A DNA stretch of 64,000 nucleotides, taken from the NCBI GenBank assembly GCA_019802505.1, contig JAFMOC010000051.1, positions 1,157,501 to 1,221,500 of the forward strand, given 5' to 3'. Position numbers and translations under genes: made by a program. The DNA comes from Corydoras sp. C115. Lineage: Eukaryota > Chordata > Actinopteri > Siluriformes > Callichthyidae. A model generated the notes under the pieces. The model was given only the letters and a program-made list of their open reading frames with translations. It did not search any database and was not told the origin of the DNA. Shown here one piece after another: positions 12,826 through 25,312 of this stretch. The stretch's first letter is position 1, and every line of letters starts with the position of its first letter.

Positions 12826-13173
12826 ACATCCATCCGTCCATCCATTATCTTCCACTTTATCCTCTATTAGGGTCGCGGGGGGGTTACCCATGCCCATCCA
12901 GGGGAGAACGTTTCGGTCGCTGGGCAGATACACCCAGGACAGGGCGCCAATCCATCACTGGGCACACACTCACTCACACAGACACACTCTATATGGGGCA
13001 ATTTGGAGAACTCAATTGACTTGATCCATGTTTATGGACTGTGGGAGGAAACCAGAGAACCCGGAGGAAACCCACGTGGACACGGGGCGAACATGGAACT
13101 CCACCCAGATGGGGATTTAAACCGGGAATACCTAGCGCTGAGAGGAGAACATGCTAATCACTAAGCCACCGTT
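12826..13173 (-). mobile_element. SINE-A, full length
   Basis: TSD cccactttctttt at 12813-12825 and 13174-13186. The flank at about 12740-12790 (ggacaaaagtatttggacat) is a Tc1-like/MITE relic. Confidence 0.9.
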
Positions 13174-13685
13174 CCCACTTTCTTTTCCATTTTTGAAAAT
13201 ACTTTCTGCCATATTCTAAAGTGCCTATGCGTCACTATAGATTCATTCTAAAGTGCTTCTTGTGATGTCAGGCACTGATGTCGAAGGCCTAGAAGGCCTC
13301 GCTTGCATTCTCAGTATTTCACTGAACGACGTTAGTGAAGATCAATAAAAGCATCGGGAATCTTAAAATCTTGAGGTGTTTGTTTGACCAAATTCCTCCA
13401 ACATCTTCATACTTTGTATACTTTGTATACATAATATGTCATACTTCATCTTCATAAGTGCACAGGGTCACACCGATAATAGAATAGAAAGCCTTTATTG
13501 TCATTATACCCTGCATACACAGTATACATCATATAACGAGATTTAAGCTCCACCTTAAAGTGCACATGGCATTATATATAAATAGAAAAAAACAATAGAA
13601 AAGACATGTGCAAAAATGTACTGTGCAGAAATTTTTCCATTACATTACTGGATGCTTGAATTTTTTACGGAACTGATTGAAACAT

Positions 13686-14034
13686 AGGGCGGCACGCTGG
13701 CTTAGTGGTTTAGCATGTTCTCCTCTCAGCACTAGGAATTCCCGGTTCGAATCCTAATCTGGGTGGGATTTTCCATGTTCTCCCCGTGTCCGCGTGGGTT
13801 TCCTCCGGGTTCTCCGGGTTTCCTCCCACAGTCCAAAAACATGGATCAAGTCAATAGAGTTCTCCAAATTGCCCCATGTAGAGTGTGTATGTGTGTGAGA
13901 GTGTGTGCCCAGTGATAGATTGGCGCCCTGTCTTGGGTGTATCTGCCCAGTGCCCGAAACGTTCTCCCCTGAATGGGCATGGGGAACCCCACCGCGACCC
14001 TAATAGAGGATAAAGCGGAAGATAATGGACGGAT
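13686..14034 (+). mobile_element. SINE-A, full length
   Basis: TSD gattgaaacat at 13675-13685 and 14035-14045. Just upstream (13487-13570) lies a relic of another teleost repeat (gaaagcctttattgtcatta). Confidence 0.9.
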
Positions 14035-14045
14035 GATTGAAACAT

Positions 14046-15008
14046 CTTAATTCAATGATAAATAGATGTGTCTCGATACTTTCGTCTATAGAGAGTTGTT
14101 AGTTACCGTATAGCTCATCACCGCTGTGCATCTGGGTTTGATTCTTGGTGATGCGACAGGTTGAGGACTCTACAGTCACAATGGGCTGTTTGCAGATGAT
14201 GTCACATCCCTGCATTGCTGCACTTCACTGAAACTGTAAGGACGTTTCTACATAGGGTGGCGATATCACTGATGTCTAAAGTTGTTATAAACTGTTATGA
14301 GGAGCTTTCGTTGAGCACCAAAAGTATTTGCAAGAAAGATTCATAAAAATTAGCTGCAAACCTGTGCAAGGGATGAGTTTGAGTGGAGCAGAGGAAGATA
14401 ATGAGTCTGTAGTAACTTCATTAAGAGGTAATATTAAGTGTTTTTGATTATGTGCACTGAAAAAAAAAATAATAGAGTTAAATGATTTAACCCTCCAATA
14501 AATTTCAGTGACTTCAGTGTCTGTTTTTTCACTAAGAGACCTTTCACCTGACATTCTTCAGTGGTTAACCTACATTAAGTAAACAACTGTAACATTAAAT
14601 TAAACTGTGAGCTGGTATTTATTGTCATGATTAAAATGTGGTCTGGATAATGAGGTAGTTTCTCACAGAATCATCTGAGGGAAAACAACAACCTGTGTGC
14701 TTCTATGAGTTGTAGGCTGTATTTTGGGGTTACTTTCCTGTGACCTCTGATGGCTGGTCAGTGCTAGTGGTGTTGGAATACAAAAAAAATATAGTGAGGG
14801 TTTTAAATACAGGTTGCTATGGATGGTGGACACTGAATTAATAAAAACACAGACAGAGACAGAACCAAAATTGTTCTACTAGAGCATCATTCCAATGGAG
14901 TTTATGAGAAATGCTTTGTTTTTAAAGTGTACTTTGGTTCCTATAAAGGTGTAGATGTGCTGAATTGTGTTCTCCTAAGTCATGAAATTAGTTCTGACCT
15001 GTGCACAT
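14046..15008. other. Intronic, no gene
   Basis: Mostly unique; 14715-14890 (ggtcagtgctagtggtgttg) resembles interior parts of the 38.4-kb TIR element family. Confidence 0.35.
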
Positions 15009-15558
15009 TAGAAAAAGATCCCCACCAGTATGCACATTCACCCAGGACAGGTGTGCTTAGTGATGGATTCCTTACTTAAACAGACACTATATGGGGCAAT
15101 TTTTTCATTCATTCATTATCTTCCGCTTTATCCTATATTGGGGGGGTTCCACATGGGGGGAGAACGTTTCGGGCGCTGGGCAGATAAACCCAGGACAGGG
15201 CGCCAATCCATCGCTGGGCACACACTTACTCACTCAAACAGACACACTCTATATGGGGCAATTTGGAGAACTCAATTCACTTGATCCATGTTCCATGACT
15301 GTGGGAGGAAACCGGAGAACCCGGAGGAAACCCACGTGGACAACATGGAAACTCCACCCAGATGGGGATTCGAACCGGGAATCCCTAGCGCTGCGAGGCG
15401 AACGTGCTGACCACTAAGCCACCGTATGGGGCAATTTAAAGCAGCATATTTTTTTGGACTGTGGGAGAAACCCGGAGATAACCCATGCGAACACGGGAAG
15501 AACCTGGAGCCTCAGCGCTGAGAGGCGGCCGTGCTGACCACTATGTCATTGCACCGCC
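15009..15558 (-). mobile_element. Old SINE-A copy, split by a younger one
   Basis: Decayed halves at 15009-15102 and 15425-15558 are separated by the insertion at 15103-15424. Confidence 0.75.
15103..15424 (-). mobile_element. SINE-A nested in an older SINE-A
   Basis: TSD tatggggcaattt (15090-15102, 15425-15437), which is itself SINE-A sequence of the host copy. The tail part has a small deletion near 15150. Confidence 0.9.
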
Positions 15559-17948
15559 CAGTTGTCGTGAATTGTGATTTTCCCCATTGTGGGACAAATG
15601 AAGGTCTGTCTTAATCTTGTTAGTTGTAACAAGAAAGTTCAATGATCATTTTTGCTTTGTAGTATTTCTGATGAATAGAGAAATATTCAAAATTTTTTTA
15701 AAACCGTGTTATTAAATGAACATTGTACTTGCAGGTTGATTATCACCTTAAGAGAAGGTGCAGACAGCGTAGGCAATTATGACTAGCAAGGTGTAGATGA
15801 GCCAGTTTGCATATCTGATAAATAAATAATGAATCTTAAACTGACGGCTTATTCATCCAGTGTTCTAATCCCATGACACTTATTAAAGACTAAAATGTAA
15901 GATATAGACAGCAGGAAACGGTGTTTTGTAAACCTACAATGGGTTTGGGGGATTAGAGAACCTCTGTGGACTAGAAATCAAGTAATGAAATCACCCGCCT
16001 TTCCCTTTGCTTTGTGGAAAGGGAAATCCAGAGACACAGACAGGTGAGCAACACCAGCAACTACCCATTTGATTTAATTAGGGTACGGAAGCTTCGAAAG
16101 CACTGCTTTTACTTCCATCCTGTCAGTCGAGCCGTATGTGTGCATCTTATAAAGAGATCAGCACATAAAGAGGCTGTCGTTCCCCATTTACGTTTGGCAT
16201 GCAAGTCAGCTCCCCTATTAAATCATTCATAACTTTTAGATTGGATCTTTTACCCACCACTGATGCCCCCTCTTCTGTATGTTCATTGATAGCCCATTAA
16301 TTATCTTTTCATTCAGATCAATTATTTAACCCAACTCAGTCTATCTCAAACTCATCAGGTGGCCCCGCTCTCCGACGCTGATGGATCCCGTGTCCTTGCG
16401 ACAGGCGGATGTATCCGTTATGTGTGTGTAACTTGGGCTCGGAGGTTGGATGTGAAAAAGGCAAGCAAGAAAGTGGAAAAACAAATGACCTGAAGCAGGG
16501 ATGGATCACAAAAACACCTCCTCGGGCTCCATCGCTGGAGCAAACAATAAACTAGCAAACACTGCATATTTTAAATTTGAAAGAGCTGCTTAAATGTAAA
16601 TATGTCCGGCCGCATGCCGAGTATGAATACTGAGAACACATGACTGATTTGGAGAGAATTTAAAAACTCCAAAGGGACCCCTCTGGTAGTCGAGACAATC
16701 CTTAGGGATTACATGCGTTATGCTAATTTATCAGTTATTTCTGTGTTCTGGCAACATTACATTCTCATGTTGAGGTAGTGTACGTTAATATTCAAGCGTT
16801 TTAGACTTGTTCAGTGTGGAGAAGATCATTTAAGACTTTAGAGGGAATCTAAGACTGAGGAGCGTGTGGTGACCCAGTGGGAGATGTAGAGGTATATAAA
16901 TGCATTATGTATTACAGCAAGAAAATGTTGCCATTGAGAGGGAGATGGAACAGACATGAGGTTTGACAGAAAAGCGAGATGAATAAGAGGAAGATAGACC
17001 ATCTCAATAGCGACCCCAGAGAAAAGGCTACCAGACGGCTCGGAGCGTGGCCGAGGCGCAGACTGATGGAGCGCTGGTCGCGTCACGGCCGGACACGGTC
17101 AAGAAGTTATCTGAGAGTCGAGCCAACCCCGAAAAAAAAAAATCTAAAGACAACAGGTAGACATTTGGTTTTGTTTACCAATTATGAATGTCGACTGACG
17201 TGGGGGTGTTAATTAAGGCAGGGAGTCTCTGATGGCGCTTCCTTGGTGGATTCCGCACACTGTGCTGAGCTGCCGAGTGCATCTGGAGCAGCTGTCTGAG
17301 CCGTAGTCATGATGGACAGTGAAAGCTCTCCTCAGGGGAACTCAGGCGTGTGGCTAAGGCACATTTCTCGAATTTGGACCCCAACAGCGGGAGGCTAAAG
17401 ACTCCCAAGGGTGCAGCTACTCAGTGACAGAGCCATGTGTCTGCCGAAGACTGCAAATCCATTGCTTTAAGTAAATCTTTCTGGCATTTCATCTCCTTCA
17501 AATGACCTTTCGTCCATCCTACCCTCTAGCAGTTTACACGGCAGGCCATGAGTTACGAGTCTGTGCTGAGATTGTTGATCAAAATGTAAATCGTATTGAT
17601 GGACAAGGGTGTAAAAGTCACACGCATGCATAGGGTGAAAGAGGAGTCATGAAACTGGGATTGTATACGGACATGACAAACGTCTCTTCGCATCAACGTC
17701 GCCCCCTTCTGATAAAGTTCCCGTTATTGAAGTAGAACAACGCAAGCCGTTTGTTTTATTTGAATTGTGTCCGCTTTGTTATAAGAAGCTATATCAATTT
17801 AGAAAAAGACTCGTGGAAGGACGTCGCCCGCTCATTTGTTTGGTGGAATTGCAGCACCTGCTGCTGCGGAACGGAATTAATTAGCACGCATTAGCATTAG
17901 TTGTGTGCTGTAACGCTATTACTTTAGCTGGGATTTGTTTGGTTTTCT
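15559..17948. other. Unique intronic stretch (2.4 kb), possible conserved non-coding DNA
   Basis: Almost free of recognisable repeats in a SINE-dense intron, except a LINE-tail-like ttttccccattgtgggacaa at about 15580-15610. Long repeat-free blocks with moderate GC (16300-17900) suggest retained regulatory sequence, by inference only. Confidence 0.3.
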
Positions 17949-17960
17949 GCACAGGGATCA

Positions 17961-18319
17961 TTCATTCATTCATTATCTTCCGCTTTATCCTATATTAGGG
18001 TCGTGGGGGGGGGGGGGGGGGTTCCCCATGCCCATCCAAGGGAGAACGTTTCGGGCGCTGGGCAGATACACCCAGGACAGGGCGCCAATCTATCGCTGGG
18101 CTCACACTCACTCACACAAACACACTCTATATGGCGCAATTTGGAGAACTCAATTGACTTGATCCATGTTTTTGGACTGTGGGAGGAAACCGGAGAACAC
18201 GGAGGAAACCCACACGGACACGGGGGGAGAACATGGAAACTCCACCCAGATGGGGATTCGAACCGGGAATCCCTAGCGCTGAGAGGAGAACGTGCAACCA
18301 CTAAACCACCGTGCCTCCC
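17961..18319 (-). mobile_element. SINE-A, full length
   Basis: TSD gcacagggatca at 17949-17960 and 18320-18331. Carries an 18-base G run near its tail (18005-18022). Confidence 0.9.
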
Positions 18320-18492
18320 GCACAGGGATCAGCCAAGCTAAAAACATACGCATGTCCTTCTGAGGAGGACGTCTGTGGTTGTTCTTTAAAGCGTTTCCTG
18401 CCGTTTGAAGTCTGTCCTCAGGTGACTTGTTAACAGCAGAGTGAAAACGAAAGAGGACAAACATCCATTTGGAATGAAGTCTATAATTAGAG

Positions 18493-18806
18493 TCTGTTCA
18501 TGGGCATATTCGCCTCTCAACGCTGGGGTTTGAATCCTGATCTGGGTGGAGTTTCCATGTTCTTCCCATGTCCGCATGGGTTCTCCGGTTTCTTCCCACA
18601 GTCCAAGAACATGAATTTCAAGTCATTTGATGCACTATATATCCCAATATAGTGTGTGTGTGTGTGCCCAGTCATAGATTGGCACCCTGTCCTGGGTGTA
18701 TCTGCACAGCGTGCAAAATGTTCTGCCCTGGATGGGTATGGGGAACCCCCTCCCCCCATGATTCTAGTGTAGGATTAAGTGGAGGATAATAGGATGGATA
18801 AATAAT
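18493..18806 (+). mobile_element. SINE-A, old and decayed
   Basis: Many substitutions; tail reads gtaggattaagtggaggata. Confidence 0.75.
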
Positions 18807-18844
18807 GCTGTTTATCCCATTGCTTTGATTTATATTAATGCACC

Positions 18845-18896
18845 TTTATGTCAGTTGGTTTATGTCAGTTGGTTTATGTCAGTTGGTTTATGTCAG
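18845..18896. repeat. 14-bp tandem repeat
   Basis: Unit tttatgtcagttgg repeated about 3.7 times without change. Confidence 0.9.
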
Positions 18897-20581
18897 ACGG
18901 CTGTGAACATGAGGTTAACTCTTTAAATCAAAGTCGCACAGCTCTGATTTTCAAAGCCTCTTTATTCGTGAGGCCATTAAGTAAAATAGACTTAAACTTT
19001 TGCTATAATCTTTCATTTACTCGCTTCTCTTCTTTGTTCAGCCATGGACTCTTTAAATAGATCACCAAAAGGTCAGTCTTTCTTGCACTCCGGGGTAATA
19101 AATGCCATCGCCTGTCTGTTAATGACTAATAAATGTCTCCTCGAGCAGCGATTATAGACATGATACAGTTTCTGTATAATGAGGGTCCGGGATAAATTGA
19201 TATTCTGTGATGACCAAATAGATTTAATGACAATTCCACAAATACGGAGGAGCCGACTGATGGAGGAACACCCTTTATGATTAGCCTTATAATCTGACCT
19301 GGACCATCCCGACTGTCCAGATACCAGCCGTTTGAGCAACGCGCCAATTAAACCATAACTCTGTGAGGAAAAAGACTGTTTGCTTCACTTTAATCTTGCC
19401 CACCCCATGGTGTGCTGCAGAGCTATTCAATAAATGCTCCATTTTCAACCCTTCTGTGTTCACTCTCCCTCCTCCACTATGCACTTGGTCCCTTAGGTAA
19501 GTTTAAGAGCGACTTTTCCATTGTCTCTGCTCTAAGAGGCCTGTACATCACACAGAATGAATCCTGTCAGTTTTATTACCACTGGAGCAGAGCAGCAATG
19601 GATAAAAACAAGACTTCATATACCAGCACATCTCTTTGGTCTCACAAAATAGCCTCGCTTGATCAGTCTGTTATCCTAACCCCCTCCTAGTCTTTTCTGC
19701 CCCCTCCCCCTCCCTCTCTCTCTCTCTCCTACACACTCCCCCTCTCTGTCTTCTCTTGCCTTGTGTTATCTGCCTCTTGCTTCACATCTCTGCCTATGTG
19801 CAAAATGCCAATGCAGCTGCGCCCTCCGCCCTCCCTCCATGCCTTCGTCCTTTCCCTTCGTTTAATGGTGCCCCTGTAATGAAAGGCGCTGACAGAACAA
19901 GCCCCCGGCAGGCCCGAGGGTCTTTGCTCGCAGCCAGTGCCGAGATCAAGTCAGCGTGGCGTTTCACAAGCAGCTTGCTCCCATGTCAATATCCATCTCT
20001 GCTGCGGTTCACAGTAATCCTGAAACATCTCCTACTTGTTTCCCCACAAGACGAGCTTTCATTTCACTTATATTTGATAAATGCTAGAAAATACAGAACG
20101 AGCAAGGTCTTCTCCACCCTGGGGATGCCTTAAGTCCGCGTCGGCCGTTGGACCATTGCACACGGTGTAACTTACCCCAAAATGTGGAAAGAGAATCGAT
20201 GAGGGCACCGAATGTGCTTAAATGTTCTATGCTTGATGTTGGCTAATTAAAGTGACCACTTGCATTTTGGTATTGAGCGGAGGGGTATGCTGGAGGGAGA
20301 GACGGCCTCTTTTTCTCTGTTCGTCACTCTAATGAGCGTGATGACACGCGCTGGCCGTCGATGACAAGACGAGGCCAGACTGTCACTATCGCACACACAC
20401 ACACACACACACACCATTGAGGGTACATCTTTATATTGAGTGTCCTATAGCTTGAACCTGCTGAGTGTTTTAAGACTTATTGGCGATTTCATTCTATTGC
20501 AGCTAATGAGCTAAAAGTAAAATGACATTAACGAACATACTATTTCCAAAAATGTATATTCTTATGATTTTGTTGAATGTT
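18897..20581. other. Unique intronic stretch
   Basis: Repeat-poor except for a pyrimidine tract (19690-19755) and a CA repeat (20391-20414). The ORFs across 19412-20133 have no recognisable domain or splice context and are not called as genes. Candidate conserved non-coding DNA by inference. Confidence 0.3.
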
Positions 20582-20647
20582 TGGCGGCACGGCGGCTTAT
20601 TGGATAGCAAGTTTGCTTCTCAGCGCTGGAGATCCTGGTTGGAATCA

Positions 20648-20820
20648 TTTACTTTTACATTTGGACATTTAGCCGACACTTTTATCCAAAGTGACTTACA
20701 AGCTGAGCACAGGGTTAATCACAACATCCCTGGAGCAATGAGGGTTAAGGGTCTTGCTCAAGGACTCACATTGGTAACTTCAGTGGACCTGGGATTTGAA
20801 CCCACAACCTTCAGATTACA
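20648..20820 (-). mobile_element. SINE-B, head-truncated
   Basis: Minus-strand copy whose tail (ttatccaaagtgacttacaa) is at the left. Its head stops at the next SINE-B unit. Confidence 0.85.
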
Positions 20821-21026
20821 TTAACATTACATTTGGTCATTTATTGGACGCTTTTATCCAAAGCGACTTACAAGGTGAGCACAGGGTTCATCACAACATC
20901 CCTGGAGCAATGAGGGTTAAGGGTCTTACTCAAGGACCCACACTGGTAACTTCAGTGGCCCCGGGATTTGAACCCCCAACCTTCAGATTGATAGCCCAAT
21001 GCCCTAACCACTGGACTACGATGCCC
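20821..21026 (-). mobile_element. SINE-B, near full length
   Basis: tRNA-like head at the right (minus strand: agtccagtggttagggcatt, then ggttgggggttcaaatccc) and LINE-type tail at the left. Confidence 0.85.
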
Positions 21027-21185
21027 TAATCTGGTTGAAGTTTTCATGTTCTCCTCGTGTCCGTGTGGGTTTCCTCCCACAGTCCTAAAACATGGATTCA
21101 AGGTGTGCTCCAAATAGTGTGAGTGAGAGTGTGCCCAGCAATAGATAATTAAGCGTTCTCCTCTGGGTGGGCGTGGGGAACTATG

Positions 21186-21390
21186 ATTCTCAACCCCAAT
21201 GAACACCTTTGGAGTGACCTAAAACAGACGGAGAACAATGCTCTTCTGGATAAATGAGCACAAGTTCCTCACAAAGACACTTCAAAATCTTGCAGAAAGC
21301 TTTCCCCAAAGAGTAAAGCTATCAAAGGTTCAAAAGAAATACCGACCATTATAATTCCTATTGATTTAGAACGGAATGTCATGAAACATG
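21186..21390 (+). pseudogene. Tc1-like transposase C-terminal remnant
   Basis: Reads LNPNEHLWSDLKQTENNALL then DK-stop and further decayed codons. LNP-E-LW-DLK is the usual motif near the C-terminus of Tc1/mariner transposases. A dead fragment. Confidence 0.6.
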
Positions 21391-21391
21391 C

Positions 21392-21459
21392 GTTACATGA
21401 GATAGGAACGAAATTAATCGGTGTCCGTGACCCAGAATTTCGTTCCTATCTCATGTAAC
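21392..21459. repeat. Perfect 24-bp inverted repeat (hairpin)
   Basis: Arms 21392-21415 and 21436-21459 are exact reverse complements around a 20-base loop. The arm core is tgagataggaacgaaatt. Weaker pairing continues outwards for a few bases. Confidence 0.85.
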
Positions 21460-21479
21460 ACGTGATATTAATGATAATA

Positions 21480-22023
21480 AAATTTTCTTGAATCTTGAAA
21501 GCTTCTGTAGGTGTCTGAGTAGACCGCTGATTCACATCATCGTTTTGTAGTCGGCACCATGTTGCTTTTAACCTAATTTGACGATCGGTGTTTAATTTAT
21601 AAATAAATTAATAAATGATGAATAAAAATGGCTGCTTCTTTTGAATATTAAATCAGTTGATTATTATACGAATAGACAGAAGGCCTGTGCACACAGCATC
21701 AAGACTACCAATGTGTGTTTACATTGTACGATCCCGTCATTAAGAGCAGGGCACTTGCTGATTGGCTGAAACAGCATTCAATGCATTTAAAGTGATTCTG
21801 ATGCAACTGAATCCTCTGAACATTGGCTTAGAATGAACTTAACAGCAGAGGTTAATGAGGGAAGCGGTGCAGCCGGCTGCAGCAGTGCGTCGACTGGCGT
21901 CAGAGGAACAAGTCTGACCACCGGGGCAAAATAATTGGTAGAACACGAGGAGTTCTGATCAGCAAAATGACAGCTTTCACAGGCTAGTGAGTCATCACCA
22001 TGTCAGCTCCGCGAGTCGACTCC
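21480..22023. other. Intronic, no gene
   Basis: AT-rich unique sequence; no element recognised. Confidence 0.5.
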
Positions 22024-22364
22024 ATACATCCATCCATTATCTTCCGCTTTATCCTCTATTAGGGTCGTGGGGGGGGGTTCCCCATGCCCATAAAGGGGAG
22101 AACGTTTTGGGCGCTGGGCAGATACAGCCAGGACAGGGCGCCAATCTATCGCTGGGCACACACTCACTCACACAGACACACTCTATATGGGGCAATTTGG
22201 AGAACTCAATTAACTTGATCCATGTTTTTGGACTGTGGGAGGAAACCAGAAGAAACCCACATGGACATGGTGAGAACATGGAAACTCCACCCAGATGGGG
22301 ATTCAAACCGGGAATCCCTAGCTGAGAGGAGAACATGCCAACCAGTAAGCCACTGTGCCACCCT
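22024..22364 (-). mobile_element. SINE-A, near full length
   Basis: Contains an 8-bp gap in the ccggagaacccggagg region. Confidence 0.85.
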
Positions 22365-22379
22365 ATAACACTCTAGGGA

Positions 22380-22686
22380 TGCTAGGGATTCCCGGTTCGA
22401 ATCCCCATCTGGGTGGAGTTTCCATGTTCTCCCCGTGTCTGCGTGGGTTTCCTCCGGGTTCTCCGGTTTCCTCCCACAGTCCAAAAACATGGATCAAGTC
22501 AATTGAGTTCTCCAAATTGGCCCATATAGAGTGTGTCTGTGTGAGTGAGTGTGTGCCCAGTGATAGGTTGGCGTCCTGTCCTGGGTCTATCTGCCCAGCG
22601 CCCGAGACGTTCTCCCCTGGATGGGCATGGGGAACCCCACCGCGACCCTAATAGAGGATAAAGCAGGAGATAATGAATGAATAAAG
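22380..22686 (+). mobile_element. SINE-A, head-truncated
   Basis: Starts at ctagggattcccggttcg, about 15 bp after the previous copy of opposite strand. Confidence 0.9.
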
Positions 22687-23954
22687 AATATACAGACTCC
22701 TTTAAATGAATGATGGTCATCTCTAGTAGACAAGATTTAATCCACGTATTTTAGCAAAGCCTAGTCTATAATCTACATCTGTGAGTCCACTGATTAATCC
22801 CGATCTGAAATGTTAACAAACAAACAGGTCCAGTGTGGAGAGTCAATACAGCGGCTACCTGAGGCAGAATTCAAATAAGTCGGCGAATAGTGTGTAGTCT
22901 GTAAAATATGGGCGCAGGATGCGTTTCTCAATTCGGCGGGTCGATAGTGGAAAGAGATACAGTGCATGTTTACACACCTCCACAGTAAGCCTCGTTCCTC
23001 AGGTTGGACCATAGGAGGAGCGGCTTTACGAGAGATCGATAGCCGAGGCAATGGAAGTAGCCTCAATCCATTTAGCTGTACCAGCCTCGCTGTCAGTCTG
23101 CCCACGGAGCCCAAGCCGGAGCAGAAAACCCGGCACACAATTAAAAAGCCCTATATCGATTCACAGGATCATGTAAAATCAACCACAAGACAAGGAAAGT
23201 TTCAGGCTTCAAGCTGTGTGGACAAATGCTTTATGCTTTAAGATAAAATGTCTGATATCTGAATGTTAAAGCGAGCAGCAAGTCTGCATTCTGTTATGTT
23301 CCAATAAACCGTCATAAGTCGGCGGTTTTGTTCCAGAAGAATTTAATGCGTTTTACTGAATAGACAAACAAGTGTACAGGAAAAATCATCAATGGCGGGC
23401 AACCACGATTGATGAGAGAGCCCTGAGGTCTCAAAGATCCAGCTTCGGTATATAACCCTTGGGTGGGCTGTCCTTCTTCTGTGGGTGAGTGTGACTGGAC
23501 CTTCCAAATATGGTGGGATTTTCTGAGCCCCCAGTCCCAATTATACATTTAACAAATGTTACTTTCCCCCTAAATCTATATTTTCACAGGTCACCCTGCG
23601 ACCAGACTTTCTGACTCCTTCTCACGTTCATTCGACAAGTGGTCATTCCTACAATTTACACACACTCAACCCCCACCTGGTCAGTCCCTCAGCCATTCAG
23701 CAGTTGTTTACATATCGTAAATTACAAAAATATCATTACAATGGTAAAAGCATTACAAAGTTGACCAAACCTTTCAAATAATGCAATTCATATCTTTTTA
23801 CGTTCAATAAATTCCAACAGTGGCCACATACGTTTCATACACATTTCATCTGATTTGCTGAATCCTATACCAGCAACACCAGGGTACCAGTGGTACCCTA
23901 GGAATGGTTTAGTAGAGTGTTGACTTAATTGCATATTTTTAGTTGGAAAAAAAA
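22687..23954. other. Unique intronic stretch
   Basis: No repeat recognised. 22800-23240 is GC-richer and repeat-free (candidate conserved non-coding DNA, inference). Short ORFs only. Confidence 0.3.
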
Positions 23955-24302
23955 GGCGGCACGGTGGCTTAGTGGTTAGCATGTTCTCCTCTCAGCACTA
24001 TGGATTCCCAGTTCAAATCCCAATCTGGGTAAAGTTTCCATGTTCTCCCCATGCCCGCGTGGGTTTCCTCCGGGTTCTCCGGTTTCCTCCCACAGTCCAA
24101 AAACATGGATCAAGTCAATTGAGTTCTCCAAATTGCCCCATATAGAGTGTGTCTGTGTGAGTGAGTGTGTGCCCAGCGATAGATTGGCGTCCTGTCCTGG
24201 GTCTATCTGCCCAGCGCCCAAGACGTTCTCCCCTGGATGGGCATGGGGAACCCCCCCACAACCCTAATATAGGATAAAGTGGAAGATAATGGATGGATGG
24301 AT
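23955..24302 (+). mobile_element. SINE-A, full length
   Basis: Head ggcggcacggtggcttagtg, tail of GGAT units. A decayed SINE-A-like piece of opposite strand follows at about 24330-24375. Confidence 0.9.
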
Positions 24303-24475
24303 AGTTGTACAAAAACAGCCCAAGCTGGAGGAAACCGACAGGGACATGGGAAGAACATGCAAACTACACACCTGATGTTTGTTAGGATTACAGGTCAGGT
24401 TACATTTTCTTTGTTTATACGCTGATTGTCGAGTTTATCAGAGCCATGTGGGAAATCTTTTACAAAGATAAAGGA

Positions 24476-24800
24476 CAGTGATGGATTGGCACCCTGTCCT
24501 GGGTGTATCTGCCCAGCGCCCGAAACGTTCTCCCCTGGATGTGGAGTGGTCAGGGCGTTGGGTTATCAATCTGAAGGTTGGCGGTTCGAATCCCAGGTCC
24601 ACTGAAGTTACCAAAGTGGGTCCTTGAGCAAGACCCTTAACCCTCATTGCTCCAGGGATGTTGTGATGAACCCTGTGTTCACCTTGTAAGTCGCTTTGGA
24701 TAAAAGCGTCCAATAAATGACCAAATGGATGGGCATGGGGAACCCCCCCCACCCCCCGCGACCCTAATATAGGATAAAGCAGAAGATAATGGATGGATGG
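24476..24800 (+). mobile_element. SINE-A 3' part, split by SINE-B
   Basis: Truncated at the 5' end; the halves are 24476-24541 and 24727-24800. Confidence 0.85.
24542..24726 (+). mobile_element. SINE-B nested in SINE-A
   Basis: 5-bp TSD ggatg (24537-24541 and 24727-24731). Head tggtcagggcgttgggttat, B-box-like ggttcgaatccc, tail tcgctttggataaaagcgtc. Confidence 0.9.
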
Positions 24801-25053
24801 AAGATAAAGGAATTGGTTCTATTTACTCATCTTACTCAGCTCTCGGCGGTGAGACTGAATAAACCTCCTGAATTCAGTGAATAGGGGTCGTCTCTGAATA
24901 TTTTGTGCGCATAGTGTAGCTCTCTGTAGCTCTGCTGTCAGGTAGACGGTTGTTTTGTTTTGCGGCGTCCTCCCGTCTGTACGGATAATGACAGTAAAGT
25001 GTCTCGGTGATGACCTTCCTCTGACCATGTCTTGATCTCTCTCGCTTTGACAG

Positions 25054-25233
25054 GTGAGGGCCAGCGCGATCGCCCAGGATGCTGATCAGAATTACGACTA
25101 TGCCTCCAACAGCGTGATCTTACATTTGGATGTAGGAGACGAGGTGTTCGTGCAGCTGGACGGTGGCAAAGTACACGGTGGAAACACCAACAAATACAGC
25201 ACCTTCTCCGGGTTTCTCATCTACCCTGACTGA
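25054..25233 (+). CDS. c1ql4: C1q-like protein 4 (c1ql4), coding exon 2
   Basis: Encodes the last 59 residues and stop of the same protein, completing the gC1q jelly-roll trimerisation domain. It follows a consensus acceptor (ctttgacag, ending 25053) and begins GTG AGG GCC, in phase with exon 1. Family-typical segments are VRASAIAQDADQNYDYASNS, HLDVGDEVFVQLDGGK and the terminal STFSGFLIYPD before TGA at 25231-25233. The joined protein is 239 aa, against about 238 for human C1QL4 from memory. The 3' UTR runs on into unique sequence with a CA repeat at 25277-25307. Confidence 0.95.
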   Translation: MRASAIAQDADQNYDYASNSVILHLDVGDEVFVQLDGGKVHGGNTNKYSTFSGFLIYPD

Positions 25234-25276
25234 CTACCCAGCAGCCTCAGCATTTCATCACCTCATAATGCTGCTC

Positions 25277-25312
<36 letters not shown>

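Larger units (their letters stand above)
20582..21190 (+). mobile_element. Old SINE-A split by SINE-B sequence
   Basis: Head at 20582-20647 (ggcggcacggcggcttattg) and body at 21026-21190, with two SINE-B units between. Confidence 0.75.
12381..25053 (+). other. c1ql4: c1ql4 intron (12.7 kb)
   Basis: Bounded by gt at 12381 and ag at 25053, both matching the phase-0 junction in the gC1q domain. It holds about ten SINE-A copies or relics, three SINE-B copies, a Tc1-like remnant, and two mostly unique stretches (15.56-17.95 and 18.81-20.58 kb). No other exon was recognised in it on either strand. Confidence 0.85.

Noticed and set aside
19412..20133. ORFs of 92 and 125 codons in the c1ql4 intron
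   Set aside because: No domain, low-complexity composition around a pyrimidine tract, and no matching splice sites were seen.
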